Shown here one piece after another: positions 27,135 through 38,919 of a stretch of DNA of 64,000 nt. The notes beneath the pieces are model-generated. The model saw nothing but the letters and a program-made list of their open reading frames with translations, was not told where the DNA came from and did no database searches. Position numbers and translations under genes: made by a program. Source of the stretch: Oreohelix idahoensis (lineage: Eukaryota; Mollusca; Gastropoda; Stylommatophora; Oreohelicidae); NCBI GenBank assembly GCA_024509875.1, contig JAMPIV010018979.1, positions 434,001-498,000 on the forward strand, given 5' to 3'. Numbering within the stretch: position 1 is the first letter of the stretch; every line of letters starts with the position of its first letter.

Positions 27135-29432
27135 GTTACCACCCGCTCCGGGAAAAAAAATGATTCTATCATTTTTTTTGAAAAAATTAACTCCCAAAAA
27201 CGAAAAATTTAGAAGACAATTAAGCTCTAACGTATGCCTACAAAAATATCTTATTTTAAATCAAAATTATATCTACAACAAATATCAGCATTAAAGTGTA
27301 AAGTAGCAATTAAAGCATACAGCATAACCAGCTAAGTATAAAAAGTAATTAGCTAAATATACAAATATGATCAGTTCCAAAATTAAGTTACGTATATTTA
27401 GTACAAACCAAACCGAAAACAACCAATCGAAAGAGAAAACACAAGATCAATCAAAAGAAGAATGATCTGTAAAAAAAAAGGAAAGTAAGAACTCAACAAT
27501 ACCATATACTCATAATTAAGTTGGACAATTACATGTAAAATAAATACAACTATCATAAGTAGATATGTTATATCTAGTCATATAACCACTCCAACAATAC
27601 AAAGAATAGAGGTATAAGTGTTGAAAGAAGACAAAGTATACAAATAGAATCAAGTAAAACGAAGATGAGGTACGAAAGTATAAACAAGATATGAAATCCA
27701 TACCGAAAAGACAACAGAAAAGGAGGAATGAAATGACGAATAGTTACCAAAGACAGATAGAAAGCAAAGGCACGAACGCAAAGAAAGTCAATAACAGTAC
27801 ATACTAATAACTGTTTTGATCAGATAACCTATTCAAAAATAAATATATAAACATGATCGAAAGGCACAACACAAAATATCAAAGTATATCTATACTAATA
27901 CCACCAAAAATAATTTATAACTAAACAAAACCTAATAAGTAATTTAACCAAGTTACAAGAGTTATACAAAACTGACATAAATAAATTATAGGCATCGAAC
28001 AAACAAGTAATAGCATTGCTATAACTAATACTACCAACGCACAATGAAGCGCTAAAATAAAAACACATCATCATAAAAAACAACTTTTTACAAGAACTAA
28101 TCAAACTACATATCAATTATATCACGCAGTCAAATGCTGGGCACACACAACAAAAAATTACAATGCCAAAAAAAAAAATCATTTTTTTCAACAGTACCGT
28201 ACAAACATATTTTTTTAACGATAAATTACATAAAAACATTATTTAATCTTTAAGTAATTCAGTAAATCTTTAAGTAAAACCTAATAATGAAATCAATATT
28301 TTAACAAAATGAGTGAAATATAAAACAAAAATCCTATCTCGAAGAAACCTTTAAATCAACACATGTAAATTTAATTTATCCTTTAAGTTCTTTCTGCTGA
28401 CAATTACGTTCAGCTCAGTACAATGCTATTTAGCTATAACTTTATCAATAAATCTACACTTTGTTGCTAATATGAAATATAAAAAAGGTTCTATAAAAAT
28501 ATCTACAAAAAATAAGTTTTTTTTTTTTAAAATAATCTGCTAGGAAAATAATCTGCATACCTGACTGGCAAGAAATCAAGTTTTGGAAAAATCGAAGTTT
28601 CACAAAAAGTTAACAAATCCAAATACAAGATCATGTATGATACATGCAAGCTATTTTCAAAATTACATTTCACAAAATACCAGATAATACACATCTTCTC
28701 TGTATGTTCTATATATTAATTAATCATGACATCAAAACATAAGAAAAATATAAATTAAGTGAATAACGAACACTCAGGACTATCTAAAAGTAACCACTAC
28801 ATCAACACAATAAATGAGTTTGTGCAATCTCATCATGTACAAAACTATCCTAAACAACACAGTTGCAAAAATTCTAAGTTGAACAGAGTAGTATAAAGGA
28901 TAATAATTACATACTACACATTATCAACACAATAATATATAAATAGCATAAAAATGTATTAATACATCATCAAAATACAGACATATAAATAACAATTAAA
29001 AAATTATGGCAATCAAATGATGCATAGAAATAATCATTACAACAAAATTATATGTTATTTCAAAACAACAACATGTCATGTACTAATATAGAATACAAAA
29101 ATATTTACTATCTTCACATAAAAAAAAAATAAATCAGACGCGAAGTCTCCCACTCTCTTGTAAACATGCTTGACCTTCAGAAAGCAACACCTCAGATTTA
29201 GTTTGACGCTGACAGGTTTCGGTTGACTACTCGAGCGGAAAGTTGACTCACATTTCTGACCGTCAATATGTCGCAGAAGCCTTGACTCTTATCGCAACGT
29301 AGCTTCTGTCAACAAATACAAATAAAATTTCCATTTTACTCAATAGTGAAATTTAATGAGAAAAACGTAGAAATCACGTTTACAATTACCCAACACCGGC
29401 TTGTGTAAAAACCCGGTCTCTTCACGATGTCA
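27135..29432 (-). other. AT-rich non-coding region replacing pol in element E
   Basis: About 2.3 kb of very AT-rich DNA without a frame of note on either strand, ending at the LTR with a minus-strand CCCGGAGCGGGTGGTAAC tract. This is where protease, integrase, RT and RNase H lie in sister elements. I find no residual pol motif, so the region looks replaced and not merely decayed. Confidence 0.7.
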
Positions 29433-30440
29433 CTAGCTCTCTCTATCACATGTAGATATCATAGAATTCTTGGGGACAACATGACCGACCTTGAATGTCG
29501 CCGCTGCCTTACGCTGAAACAAAGTCTCACATTCACAACAACAAGCAGAGCAATGAATAGTATTCAAGCATCCACTGTTATTTTTACTCTGTTTACTTTG
29601 ATTATAAATGACTCTGGGCTCATGTTGAACAAAATTAGCACAATTGCGCTTATTATTTGTTCTATGATCAAAATACTTATTATTACCGTTGCCTTGTTTA
29701 CAAATAATCACTTTAGTCTTTTGTTGAGGAACATTATTCTGGTGATGTAAAGCAACATTTGAAAAGCTATTATCTCTATCATACTTTCCAACATTCTTAC
29801 TATCAAAACTTTGAGATTTGTTAAATTGTCTACAGTATCTACGAGAGGGAAAATTATTATTTTCTGATCTCCCTTGGTACTGTTTACTCTTGGGGTTATC
29901 TCTCTTTCTAGAACTGTTTTTCTTTTCCCTTATGGGAATATATTTACCAATAGTTTCAAACTGACTGTGCTGAGTTTGACAACTGCCAGAAACAATAGTA
30001 TCTCTATTGTTCCGCATATGGGTTTCATCTTTGGAACAAGTAGTAATAGTCTCAACACCCGCTATTAATTTCTGAGTATTTCCAGTAGTAGAGAAATATT
30101 TGTTCTTATGAATCTTGACCTGAAATTTATCACCTATCTTTTCCTGACCAACAGAACTGGCTGTTACACAAGAATCTTTGTTGGTCTGACGCCAAGAATT
30201 ATTACTGGAACTACCAGTAATATTAGAACTTTTAAAGTTGTATTTACCACGATAAGATCTATCTTTACCATGAATAAAATGTCTCTGAGCAAAAAGTGTA
30301 TGGGGTTGACTTTTCGCAACTTTCTGTCTATCATTGTGAACATTGACAGAAGAGCACCTTTTGTTTTTCAAAACCATATCTAGTAAGCCAAATATTCTTT
30401 CCCTTGCTTCCGCAATTTCATTATCTTTAAGTGAAATCGT
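29433..30440 (-). CDS. gag: Basic Gag C-terminal-like ORF of element E
   Basis: A minus-strand frame open from about 30440 with first Met at 30377, about 314 residues from Met. It is rich in N, S, K, Q and R, as in nucleic-acid-binding Gag tails. It shares short blocks with element C Gag (SYRGKY, SSSNNSWRQTN). Near the end CCECETLFQ and VGHVVP align with CIQCSTLF and CGHPLP of C, though the third cysteine is lost. The ORF stops shortly after that motif, just before protease would begin. The upstream extension abuts the coiled-coil ORF in a shifted frame, so the two were probably one protein, or are joined by frameshifting. Confidence 0.7.
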   Translation of the reverse strand, partial: TISLKDNEIAEARERIFGLLDMVLKNKRCSSVNVHNDRQKVAKSQPHTLFAQRHFIHGKDRSYRGKYNFKSSNITGSSSNNSWRQTNKDSCVTASSVGQEKIGDKFQVKIHKNKYFSTTGNTQKLIAGVETITTCSKDETHMRNNRDTIVSGSCQTQHSQFETIGKYIPIREKKNSSRKRDNPKSKQYQGRSENNNFPSRRYCRQFNKSQSFDSKNVGKYDRDNSFSNVALHHQNNVPQQKTKVIICKQGNGNNKYFDHRTNNKRNCANFVQHEPRVIYNQSKQSKNNSGCLNTIHCSACCCECETLFQRKAAATFKVGHVVPKNSMISTCDRES

Positions 30441-30441
30441 T

Positions 30442-31407
30442 TCATAACCTTTTATTTAACTCCTTAACAGCCAAAACTTTGTCGCTTTCTTCTGCTAGTA
30501 AATTTTCAATTTTAGCGACCTTCTCTTTCTCCATAGTTAACTCTTCTAATTTCACCTTTTCATCCTTTTCTTTGCTTGCTCTCCTCTGTCGCGCTAGTTT
30601 CCTAAATCTCATCTTTTGAACCTCTTCTATCTGTGGCTGAAGTCGAGCCACTTGAGCCTGAAGTCCTTGGATTTGAGCAGCTTGTGTCTTTAACTCATTC
30701 ATATTCTCCGAGGATACATTACTCTTTTCTTTCATTTGGCGACTGAGAATATCATTGTCATCCAACACATCCTGAAGCATATCTTTATAAGTCTTCTCAC
30801 AGACATTTCTCTCAACCTTCAATTTCTCATACATCTCTTTCTGTTCTTGAAGTTCCCGCGTGAGATTACCTATCTGAGCTTCCAAGTCTTGGACTTTGCT
30901 TAGAGCTGAATTTAATGTAGCTTGTGCACTAGAAAGTTCTGAGTTTGATTCAAGTATCTCACTTTTAAGCCTATACACAGTTGCCTGTAGTTCGTTCTCT
31001 TTAGCAACCCCTTCTAGGAAATTCTCTCTTTGCTGTAGAGCACTTTGTTTGTTTACCTTTGCTTGTTTCTCAATTCTCAATTCCCTTTCCTGCTCATCAG
31101 ATGTATGGTTGTGGATTATTTTGAACATGCTTTGCATTATATGTCCGTGTTCAAGTTCAATATACTGTTGTAAAAACACACGAAGGTGCCGTAGCAAATT
31201 CACCAAATCCTTAGCCATTATTGAATTACACAGAAGCTTAAAGTTATGTTCAGCAAATAACTCTAGAGATGCCGATACATTAACCAAAAAATCGTCCATG
31301 ATCCATACTCCAAGTCGTGCACCTCTCAATCCCTTACCATCTCTACCTACCACCAATGCAGACTCCAACATAGGCCTTATATCTGTAGGGTACATATCAC
31401 GATCCAT
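30442..31407 (-). CDS. Coiled-coil ORF of element E (321 aa), unusual Gag N-terminus
   Basis: An intact minus-strand ORF with Met at 31407. Residues 1-100 are helical-looking and not obviously charged-repeat (DIRPMLESALVVGRDGKG, MDDFLVNVSASLELFAEH). Residues 105-321 form a long heptad-rich coiled coil dense in E, K, Q and L. It ends in the basic stretch RFRKLARQRRASKEKDEK and a second short coil. Its start differs completely from the MSTFEYFIEQG type Gag start of B, C and D, although it occupies the same place. It could be a strongly diverged Gag, or a captured host coiled-coil coding sequence. No catalytic motif is present. Confidence 0.7.
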   Translation of the reverse strand: MDRDMYPTDIRPMLESALVVGRDGKGLRGARLGVWIMDDFLVNVSASLELFAEHNFKLLCNSIMAKDLVNLLRHLRVFLQQYIELEHGHIMQSMFKIIHNHTSDEQERELRIEKQAKVNKQSALQQRENFLEGVAKENELQATVYRLKSEILESNSELSSAQATLNSALSKVQDLEAQIGNLTRELQEQKEMYEKLKVERNVCEKTYKDMLQDVLDDNDILSRQMKEKSNVSSENMNELKTQAAQIQGLQAQVARLQPQIEEVQKMRFRKLARQRRASKEKDEKVKLEELTMEKEKVAKIENLLAEESDKVLAVKELNKRL

Positions 31408-32567
31408 GGTGATTCACTTACTTAATCAACTATATATAGTAATAACTTATAGTTATGACAAATTACTGTCGCAAAAGGTTTGACAATTACCCTTCCAGCT
31501 CACAAAGTTAACTATTTGTCAAGAAATGAGCTTATTCCTCAATTCTGTATCACCAATCCTTTTTATAGCACCTTTATCAAGTCACATCATTATCAGGAAA
31601 ATCGACATATGTCAACAGCCATTAACACCTATGCATCAAATCTTAATCATATGTCAAATTAGGCATAAACAACAATAATAACAAAATGAGCAATTAGGGA
31701 GGCCTAGCGACATATATGAAGTGACACAATTTACACAAGACACAATCACTTATCTGTCAATGATCCCGCTTCTTTTCCGCCACGACACTGGATATCACAT
31801 AGACTGCTAAAACCTCCACTGCGGGAAAGCACTGGAACTTGATTCGTTTCTCTTTAGGTAATTTCGTCAATATGATATGTGCTTAACAATGCACAAGTTG
31901 ACAGGAACCATAATACAGCACACACTGCAACTCTTGACTCTTCTGTAGTCTGAAATGCACACGGCAACTCCGTGTATCATAACATCTTGAACTTGTGATG
32001 GTGACAACTGGCACAGGTAACCCGAATATTGCAGAAATCTGTCACAACCCGTACAAATGCTGGTACAAATACTGTCTAAGTCTAATTGAACTTCCTTGAC
32101 CACTGCAGACGTTGTTGTCGTCTACAGGCATGAAATAGGACGTCAATTGCTACTGGTGTAAAGTTGCCTTCTACCACGAATAAAGCGTGCGTCGTTTCTC
32201 AAATGCGCCACCCAGGCAGATAATAACTAGGTCACAGTTCTGAAGTACAGGAGATTCAAGCCACGCCTACATAAGGCTAATTATAACAAAGTCAAGTGTT
32301 CTACACTCTTGTCACGTGCAAGTCATATGTATTATTTTCAACTTGTAGTGACTGATCCTCTAGATATGTTATGGTCTGGTGGACAAAATTTGATTCACTT
32401 TATCCTCTTGCTTCAAGTACATATCACTGTAGAGGTAACAATTTCTTAATCGTATACGCCACTCAGGCACATCTTAAATGATATCCAATGATACGAAAAC
32501 TACGCCACTTAGGCTATCGACGCGAATAGTCGTAGATGTCAGATCCTGTTGACTGTAAACCACCAAC
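31408..32567 (-). other. Leader of element E with primer site and conserved motif
   Basis: Minus-strand leader. TGGTGGTTTACAG begins two bases inside the LTR. The motif TTTCCCGCAGTGGAGG at about 31813-31828 (minus strand) matches the equivalent leader position of element D and, more loosely, of B and C. No ORF of interest; 31867-32103 has no recognisable domain. Confidence 0.6.
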
Positions 32568-33602
32568 TGTTACAAACTAGGTTTGCTGGTTTCTCACTGA
32601 ATGTAATTAAACTTTAATGTTATTAGTCTGTTTACACCCACTGTTGCGAGTGTAGTGGTTTGGTCTATATCATCGCCACACAGGCTAATTCAATATATGT
32701 GTGTTGCTGACCTGTCACTGTATCTGGAATGTTGACCTGGGTGTGTGTTGATATGTTCGCACACCACAGTACGTACATAAGGGTACATGCAGGAGTCAAG
32801 AAGGGTTGCAAACGACTGGAACAGTTCGATACTGTTTATTCCGTTACAACACAGATACGATGACATAGATGACACACATTCGACAGCAAAACACGAATCA
32901 TAGTATATAATTTCCACACTGCATCAATACCTAATACGGCCTGTCCTAATCCTGGACTTATAATAGCTTAATAGCTTCATACATCTCCACACTGCAGTTA
33001 ATATATAATATGGCCTGTCCTAATCCTGGACTTATAATAGCTTAATAGCTTCATACATCTCCACACTGCAGTTAATATATAATATGGCCTACAAAAGTAC
33101 TTCAATACATAGCAAAGCCTGCATCACACGGCAGCTATAATAAGGTTCATATGGCCTAAACAAATCTTCACTGCAGTGTATCACATAGGCTGTACACACA
33201 GCGAAATATATAAGTCGACATTTTCTCAAATCCTACGTAGGCATACATTATCCAAAAACACTGGGACTCGACCTACACGGTCCACGCCCAAAACACAACT
33301 CCCTAAATCACACACTAGTCCCGCCAAAAAACCCGTCACGAGATTCGGTTGTCTTGAACACCGTTCTCGATAACACATGCAGACTAGCGAGCTATTCACA
33401 TGACTCAAAACAGTACAGAATAAATACATTAAACAGCGTTCACACGCTTATCTGTACTCTGTCACCCGAAAAATAGGAAAAGATAATTCTATCCTAAAGT
33501 TAAACAAGTATCCGCTTAATCAAGCGTTGCAACTCGAAATTTAATATGTCTAAAAAACCATTCTAAAGATTACTTCCCCTTCCATAAGTTCCACTTGCAA
33601 CA
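32568..33602 (-). repeat. LTR of element E (5' LTR in element orientation)
   Basis: Partner of 26097-27134. I count about eight substitutions and two small A-run indels between them, close to 1%. It holds the same 74-bp internal duplication (32938-33085). Confidence 0.88.
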
Positions 33603-33738
33603 GTAACTCCATAAGCAGCATGTAAGTGTTGCTTTTCCCAACACGTAGGATCAAAGAAGAAGAAAGAATAGCCTCATAGGAACGTTCTATTTTGGATAGT
33701 TCAACCCATATGTCGAATGTAAGACGTATGAGTGAGAT
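33603..33738 (-). pseudogene. gag: Middle piece of element D Gag, between the two nested insertions
   Basis: A minus-strand fragment encodes the capsid-like block LIRLTFDIWVELSKIERSYEA, matching IRLTFLRWVELSKTE of element C. Its right edge is the left LINE target duplication (GTATGAGTGAGAT, 33726-33738). Its left edge is the GTAAC duplication of element E. Beyond RSYEA the frame is degraded. Confidence 0.8.
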
Positions 33739-33880
33739 CTTCTTCTTCTTTGATCCATAACCGCCAACCGTCAAAGCAGTCAGCGGCCATCACGCCTGGT
33801 GGCGTCTTGTAGGGCAGCAACAAATTGATTCCACTTTGCTCGGTCGGCGGCCATCCTTCGTACAGTGCCCCAACTGTGAT

Positions 33881-34600
33881 TCACTCCTTGCATCCCAGCC
33901 CCACAGCTCTCCGCCAAGTTGTTTCCAGTCGGCCTCTCTTTCGCCCTCCCTCGGGGGTCCATAGCATAGCTGTTCTTGTGATGGTATCAGGGTCCCTTCT
34001 GAGGACATGGCCAACCCAACTCCAGCGTCTGCCAGCTATGATGGTGTGCATGTCCTCCTGATTACTCCGAATAAGTAGTTCTTGGTTGCTGATGGTGTTT
34101 GGCCAAAAGATTCGGAGAATTTTCCTTAGGCAGATTGTGTGGAAGGAGGACAGTTTCGACATTTCCTTCTCTGTTACTCTCCAACGTTCCGCACCATAGA
34201 GAAGCACAGAAAGTACACAGCTCTCATACAGTCTTAATTTAGTGTTTGTGCTATACTGGGAAGACTTCCAAATGTTGTTGAGAACAGCAAAGGCTGTTCT
34301 CGCTTTATTCATTCTGTTATTAATGTCCTTGCTTGTTCTGCCGTCAGGTGTTACTATGCTTCCTAGGTAAGTAAATGTGTCTGTCTGTTCTAACTTCTGG
34401 TTCCTTACTGTTATTGGCTCAGGGTTGCCCACATTTAGTGTCATGACCTCTGTCTTCTTTAAATTGATGTTCAGGCCAACCTGCTGGCCATACTTATTCA
34501 GTCTATCGGTTTTGTCTTGAATGTGTTGGTGTGAGTGCGCGAGTAGTGCAATGTCATCTGCATATTCCAAATCTTCCAGTGTAAAAAAACGTTGTCCATC
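33881..34600 (-). pseudogene. LINE reverse transcriptase C-terminal half
   Basis: Minus-strand frame. The RT catalytic box LEYADDIALLAHS opens it, so the second and third acidic residues of the active site are intact. Thumb-like blocks follow (LNINLKKTEVMTLN, TFTYLGSIVTPDG, ARTAFAVLNNIW, SVLLYGAERW). The C-terminal block GRRWSWVGHVLRR is typical of RTE-type and related LINEs. A frameshift near 34600 separates it from the fingers and palm part upstream. Confidence 0.85.
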
Positions 34601-34874
34601 TAATTCCTCTTGGACTGCCCTCTGTTGTCTGGCGCATCACCCAATCTATGACTGTCAAAAATAATGTTGTTGATAAGGGGCATCCCTGTCGTACTCCTGT
34701 TTTCACTTCGAAAGTTACATTACTCGATCCAACACTGCACGTAAAGTTAGAATAGAGGCTTTTTATAATGGAAACAATGCGGTTGGGAATTCCATAAGCC
34801 CTCAGAATTTTCCATAGGCTGTCCCTCTGTATACTGTCGAAAGCCTTTTCAAAATCAACAAAGTTAATGTACAG

Positions 34875-36809
34875 CTATCTCTGCCATTCTGAGCACTGCT
34901 CTATAATGTTCCTGAGGGCAAATATATGATCTGCACATCTTCTGTTCTTTCTGAAGCCCGCTTGTTCTTTCCTCAGTTTATGGTCAACTGCTTTTGAAAT
35001 TCTCTGGATGATTATCCTGCCTAGTATTTTGCTGGGAACTGAGAGGAGGGTAATTCCTCTCCAGTTGTTGCAGTCTGCAAGGTCGCCCTTCTTGGGCAAT
35101 TTGACAATTATTCCTTTACTCCACTCTGTTGGTGTTGTCTCAGTTTCCCAGACTTGTGCAAATGGTGGTTCTAATAGTTCTGCTGCTAGTTCAGGGTCTG
35201 TCTTGAATAGCTCAGCATTCAGATCGTCGTGACCAGGCGCTTTTCCATTTTTTAGCCCTTTGATAGCTGTGATAATTTCTTCTTTTCGTGGAATGTCTGT
35301 ATTTACGTCTAAGTCACTTTCAGCCTCAGGAACATTCAGCTGAGTCTCTGGTGGTTCCTTATTCAGTGTTTCTCTGAAGTGCTCTGCCCATCTTGTTTCC
35401 TGCCCCTGTGCTGTGGTGATGAGATTTCCTTGCTTGTCTCTTACTAACGTTATGTTGTTTGCACCTCGTTTTCCACTGATAGCTTTAGTTATTTTATAAA
35501 CTGTGCTTTGTTCATTTCTCAGTGCTGCCTCTTCTGCCTGTCTTGCAAGGTCATCCAGAAATGTCCTTTTGTTAGCACGGGTTTGACGTTTTACTTCCTT
35601 GTCCAGCTGACTGTACTGTTCACTATATATTGCCTTTAACATGGGAGACTTAGCTTCTGTTTTCTTTCTTTTCATTTCCTTTCTCTTCGCTATGGTGTTT
35701 AGCGTTTCTTGTGTTATCCAGTCTTGGCTCTTTCTTTCCTGGAATCCCAAGCATGACTTGCTGCTTTCTGTGTATATTGTTGAGATGGTGTTGAGTTTCT
35801 GGTCCACATCGTCGGTCTCTGTTCTTTCCTGACTTTTGGTAATCAGATATCGTCTCTTTACGTCGACCACGAACGCTTTTCTGGTGAGGGGGTCCTTAAG
35901 TTTCGTGATGTTATATCTTTTCTGTTTGACTGCAACTGGTCCAGCAGCTCTGAGTTTCACTTTCAGTCTTGCTACTACTAGGTGATGATCACTTCCCACA
36001 TCTGCGCCTCTTCTTACTTTCACGTCTTGTAGTGCATGTCTCCATCTGCCATTGATCATTATGTGATCTATCTGGTTTTTGTCTCGTCCGTTTGGTGATT
36101 CCCATGTTAACTTGTGCACTTCTTTGTGTTGAAAAAGTGTTCCTCCAATGACCAGGCTGTTAATACTGCAGAAGCTTATTAATTTGTCCCCATTCTCATT
36201 TACTGTTCCACTGCCGCATTTCCCCATTACTCTTTCGTTATAATTATTGTGTGTTCCAACTTTCGCATTTAGGTCTCCCATTACTATAATAAGATCGTAC
36301 CTGGGTACAGTCTCCATTTCCTTCTGTACCTGTTGATAGAACGCGTCCTTGATCTCTTCATCGCTGTCATTTGTTGGTGCATAGCATTGTATAATTGTGG
36401 TGTTGGTGAATCTCCCTCTCAGTCTTGCTCTTATTAGTCTGTTGTTAATGGGTTTCCATTCCAGTAGAGACCTTTCCATTCCTTTCTTAAGGATAATGGC
36501 TACACAATCGTTGTGTTGACCGTCCTATCTGCCAGAATAAAGTACTGTTTCCCCTGTAGCTGTTTTTATTCTCCCCATCCCTGTCCATCTGCTCTCGCTT
36601 ATTCCCAGGATATGTAGTTTGTAATTCCTCATCTCTGCTGTGATCTGTCTCAGCTTTCCTGCCTCATTCATAGTTCTGACATTCCAAAAACAAATTCTGG
36701 TTTCGTGTTTTGCGGTCTGGGCATCCGTTTTCATGCCAGTGGCTTCCTTTCGGCTTTCACCACTGTCAGTCATACGAGCCTGAGACTCCGGATGTCCGTC
36801 CCGCATCAA
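34875..36809 (-). pseudogene. LINE endonuclease and reverse transcriptase N-terminal half
   Basis: Minus strand from Met at 36809. The endonuclease/exonuclease/phosphatase fold shows ICFWNVRTMNEAGK, LGISESRWTG, IIVMGDLNAKVG and GADVGSDHHLVVARLKVK. This supplies the Asn, Glu, Asp and His residues expected of the nicking enzyme. RT fingers follow (IVKLPKKGDLADCNNWRGIT, LRKEQAGFRKNRRCADHI). A TAG at 36522-36524 after VLYSGR and another at 34875-34877 after CSEWQR interrupt the frame. Downstream of the second stop VDFEKAFDSI continues in frame, so the lesions look like single substitutions. Confidence 0.87.
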
Positions 36810-37055
36810 CGTATTTTCATTTATTGCTGTTTCCGTAACGTGTTCGATTTTTTACACAGACAGGGGTGTCGGCCTTGTGCTAAAACCCCCAACCTGGAGG
36901 ACCAGGGTACCAGCTTTTGTCTGACCCCTACCCACACAGACCAGTCTAGCATGGTTGAACCTACCAGGAGTAAAACTCCCACTGGCATAGCTCTGGGGAT
37001 TGTCAGGGTACACAAGCTGCCATACCGCTACAAGGTATAGGTACCATTGATGGCA
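36810..37055 (-). other. 5' region of the LINE
   Basis: Non-coding minus-strand segment between the target duplication and the first Met, possibly the 5' UTR with promoter. No copy of this part is seen elsewhere in the window, unlike the 3' end. Confidence 0.6.
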
Positions 37056-37068
37056 GTATGAGTGAGAT

Positions 37069-37871
37069 AAAGTCACCAAAATCCTTTCCACTTTCAGGTA
37101 ATAGTGATTTAAAGTTTAGCCGATAACCATCCTCATCCAGTTGAAATTTTTTAAGCAAAGCAGCTCTGACAATATTGTAATCAATTTTGTCAGTGTCTTT
37201 CAACAGATTAAATACTGTCAATGCTTCGCCTGCAAGTAATGGCAACAAATGTGCGCAATACTGTGATTTTTCAACCTTGTTGGCTTCGCATATTGTTTGA
37301 AATCTATCCTGGTAAAATTGTATGTCGTCTGCCTTTTGATTGAATACTGGCAATTTTAAGTTTATATGCCTAATATTTTATTTGTTAGAAGAGGTGTGAA
37401 CAAACTGAGCGTTGTGAGCATTACCTTCATTCGTTAATCTAATTTTTTCAAGCTCTAATGTCATCAATTTTTGTTCATGTTGTCTTTTATTTTCATTTTC
37501 AGCAGCCTCAAGCTGAAATCTTCTTTCATTTTCAGTAGCCTCAAGCTGAAATCTTTTTTCATTTTCTTCAGCTGTCAATCTCCTATTTTCAAGTTCCAAT
37601 TTAAGTCTTCTTTCATTTTCTTCAGCGGCTAATTTCCTATTTTCCATTTCCATTTGAAGTTTTCTTTCATTTTCTTCAGCGACTAATTTCCTATTTTCCA
37701 TTTCCATTTTTTCTTCTCAAGTTCAATCTGAAGTCTTTTATCTTCCGCCTCTAATTTTTTTGCTTCTAGCTTTTGAGCCTTGTCATATTCGACAGTTGCG
37801 AATTGTTTTACTTCTTCAGGAGCCATACCAAGGGCTTTAGCTTGCTTAATAAAATAATCCAAAGTTGCCAT
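37069..37871 (-). pseudogene. gag: N-terminal Gag of element D
   Basis: Minus strand, Met at 37871 (MATLDYFIKQAKALG), the same start as in B and C. A long coiled coil follows, built of near-repeats of ENRKLxAEENERx. It breaks frame near 37705 and meets a stop at 37378. The capsid-like part resumes at about 37370 (DDIQFYQDRF, NIVRAALLKKFQLDEDGYRL, LLPESGKDFGDFI). It is cut at 37068 by the LINE, and the continuation is at 33603-33738. Confidence 0.88.
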
Positions 37872-38919
37872 TATGACAAATGTATATTTGTAATCTTACT
37901 TCCTTAGAAATATTTTATCTAATGATTTATAATTTATTACTCTCTTATAAGTGCAATAAGGTCCTGTCCATAGAACTGCACCAGATATCTGCTAATTATA
38001 TTAATAATGTTATTAATCAAAGAATCAAATTATGCATTAAAATATTATCAGAGTACAACAGAAAAAAACAATGGAGACAATAGTGACAAGGACAAGATAT
38101 TAAAGGACGAATGACTACGTTCGCAGGAATCAAATGAAACACAAAGTAGAACTAAAAAGAGAATTTTGCAAAGAATGCAATGACAACTGCGAAGAAAAAA
38201 TGACAAGACAAGTGACAACACAAGGTATAAACACAAATGGTGTATACAACTAAGTGATAGTTAGATTGAGGGTGACGTTTACAAACAAAATACATCATGC
38301 AAATAAGGTACATATAAGAAATTTCTACGAAAACAATAATAAAAACTCGACGATACAGCTAAACAATTAGTTGTCACAGAAAACCAAACACAGTGGACTC
38401 AAAAATCCTTCAACACTTATGTGTTGGAACATTCCACTGCGGGAAGTCTGTAAACGGTGTCCCTACAGAACACTCACGTAGGCCCAGGGGTGAATCTGGG
38501 ATGTTTCCTTCGCGAGCCGCCAAAATATGAAATATAAACAACATGGAACATAAAACATGAAATAGTAGTGTGGACATATTAAAGGGAGGCTCAGCTAAGC
38601 ATGAAATGGTGAATAGAACACACACTTTTTTTTTTTTTTAACTTATCTTTTTTTTGAAGAAAAAATTTTCCTGCCCTTACAAAACTTGCGATTTTGGCAT
38701 TCGGTCGCTGCATGCATGAGCCATAATACATAAGTAGACGTAAAACAATGCCAATGTCCAACGTTGATGGTGGCAGTTGGGGTCCACCGTTGACCTTGAC
38801 CACAGATGACCGTTATATTTGATCCCAAGTCCAAGATGTTGTCGCCTTGAAAGCACACGAAATTTCAAACGATTCTTCCATGGGACTCGCTCTGATTCCC
38901 CATTGAATGGCCACCAGAT
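37872..38919 (-). other. Leader of element D
   Basis: Minus strand. TGGTGGCCATTCAATGGGG starts at 38916, three bases inside the LTR. The motif CTTCCCGCAGTGGAATG lies at about 38430-38446 (minus strand). Small ORFs on either strand show no domain. Confidence 0.6.

Larger units (their letters stand above)
26097..33602 (-). mobile_element. Element E: LTR element with Gag-like ORFs and no pol, nested in D
   Basis: LTRs at 26097-27134 and 32568-33602 are flanked by the 5-bp repeat GTAAC (26092-26096, 33603-33607). On the minus strand it has LTR, primer site TGGTGGTTTAC two bases inside, a leader of about 1.16 kb, a coiled-coil ORF (31407-30442), a basic Gag-tail ORF (to 29433), then 2.3 kb of AT-rich non-coding DNA and a polypurine tract beside the 3' LTR. 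No protease, integrase, RT or RNase H is detectable in the 7.5 kb. It must have used enzymes from a relative, so it is a non-autonomous element that kept or acquired a structural ORF. Confidence 0.85.
33739..37055 (-). mobile_element. RTE-like LINE, nearly complete, inserted in element D gag
   Basis: The 13-bp target duplication GTATGAGTGAGAT lies at 33726-33738 and 37056-37068. On the minus strand it has a short 5' region, an apurinic-type endonuclease domain, reverse transcriptase, a C-terminal tail and a 3' end of GATCAAAGAAGAAG repeats. The 3' terminal sequence recurs at 42017-42198 and 44484-44650 as solo fragments. The ORF is broken by at least two stops and one frameshift. Clade call rests on the endonuclease and RT style and is not certain. 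Confidence 0.85.

Noticed and set aside
30896..31483. 195-codon plus-strand ORF opposite the E coiled-coil gene
   Set aside because: Antisense shadow of the E, K, Q and L-rich coding strand; no domain.
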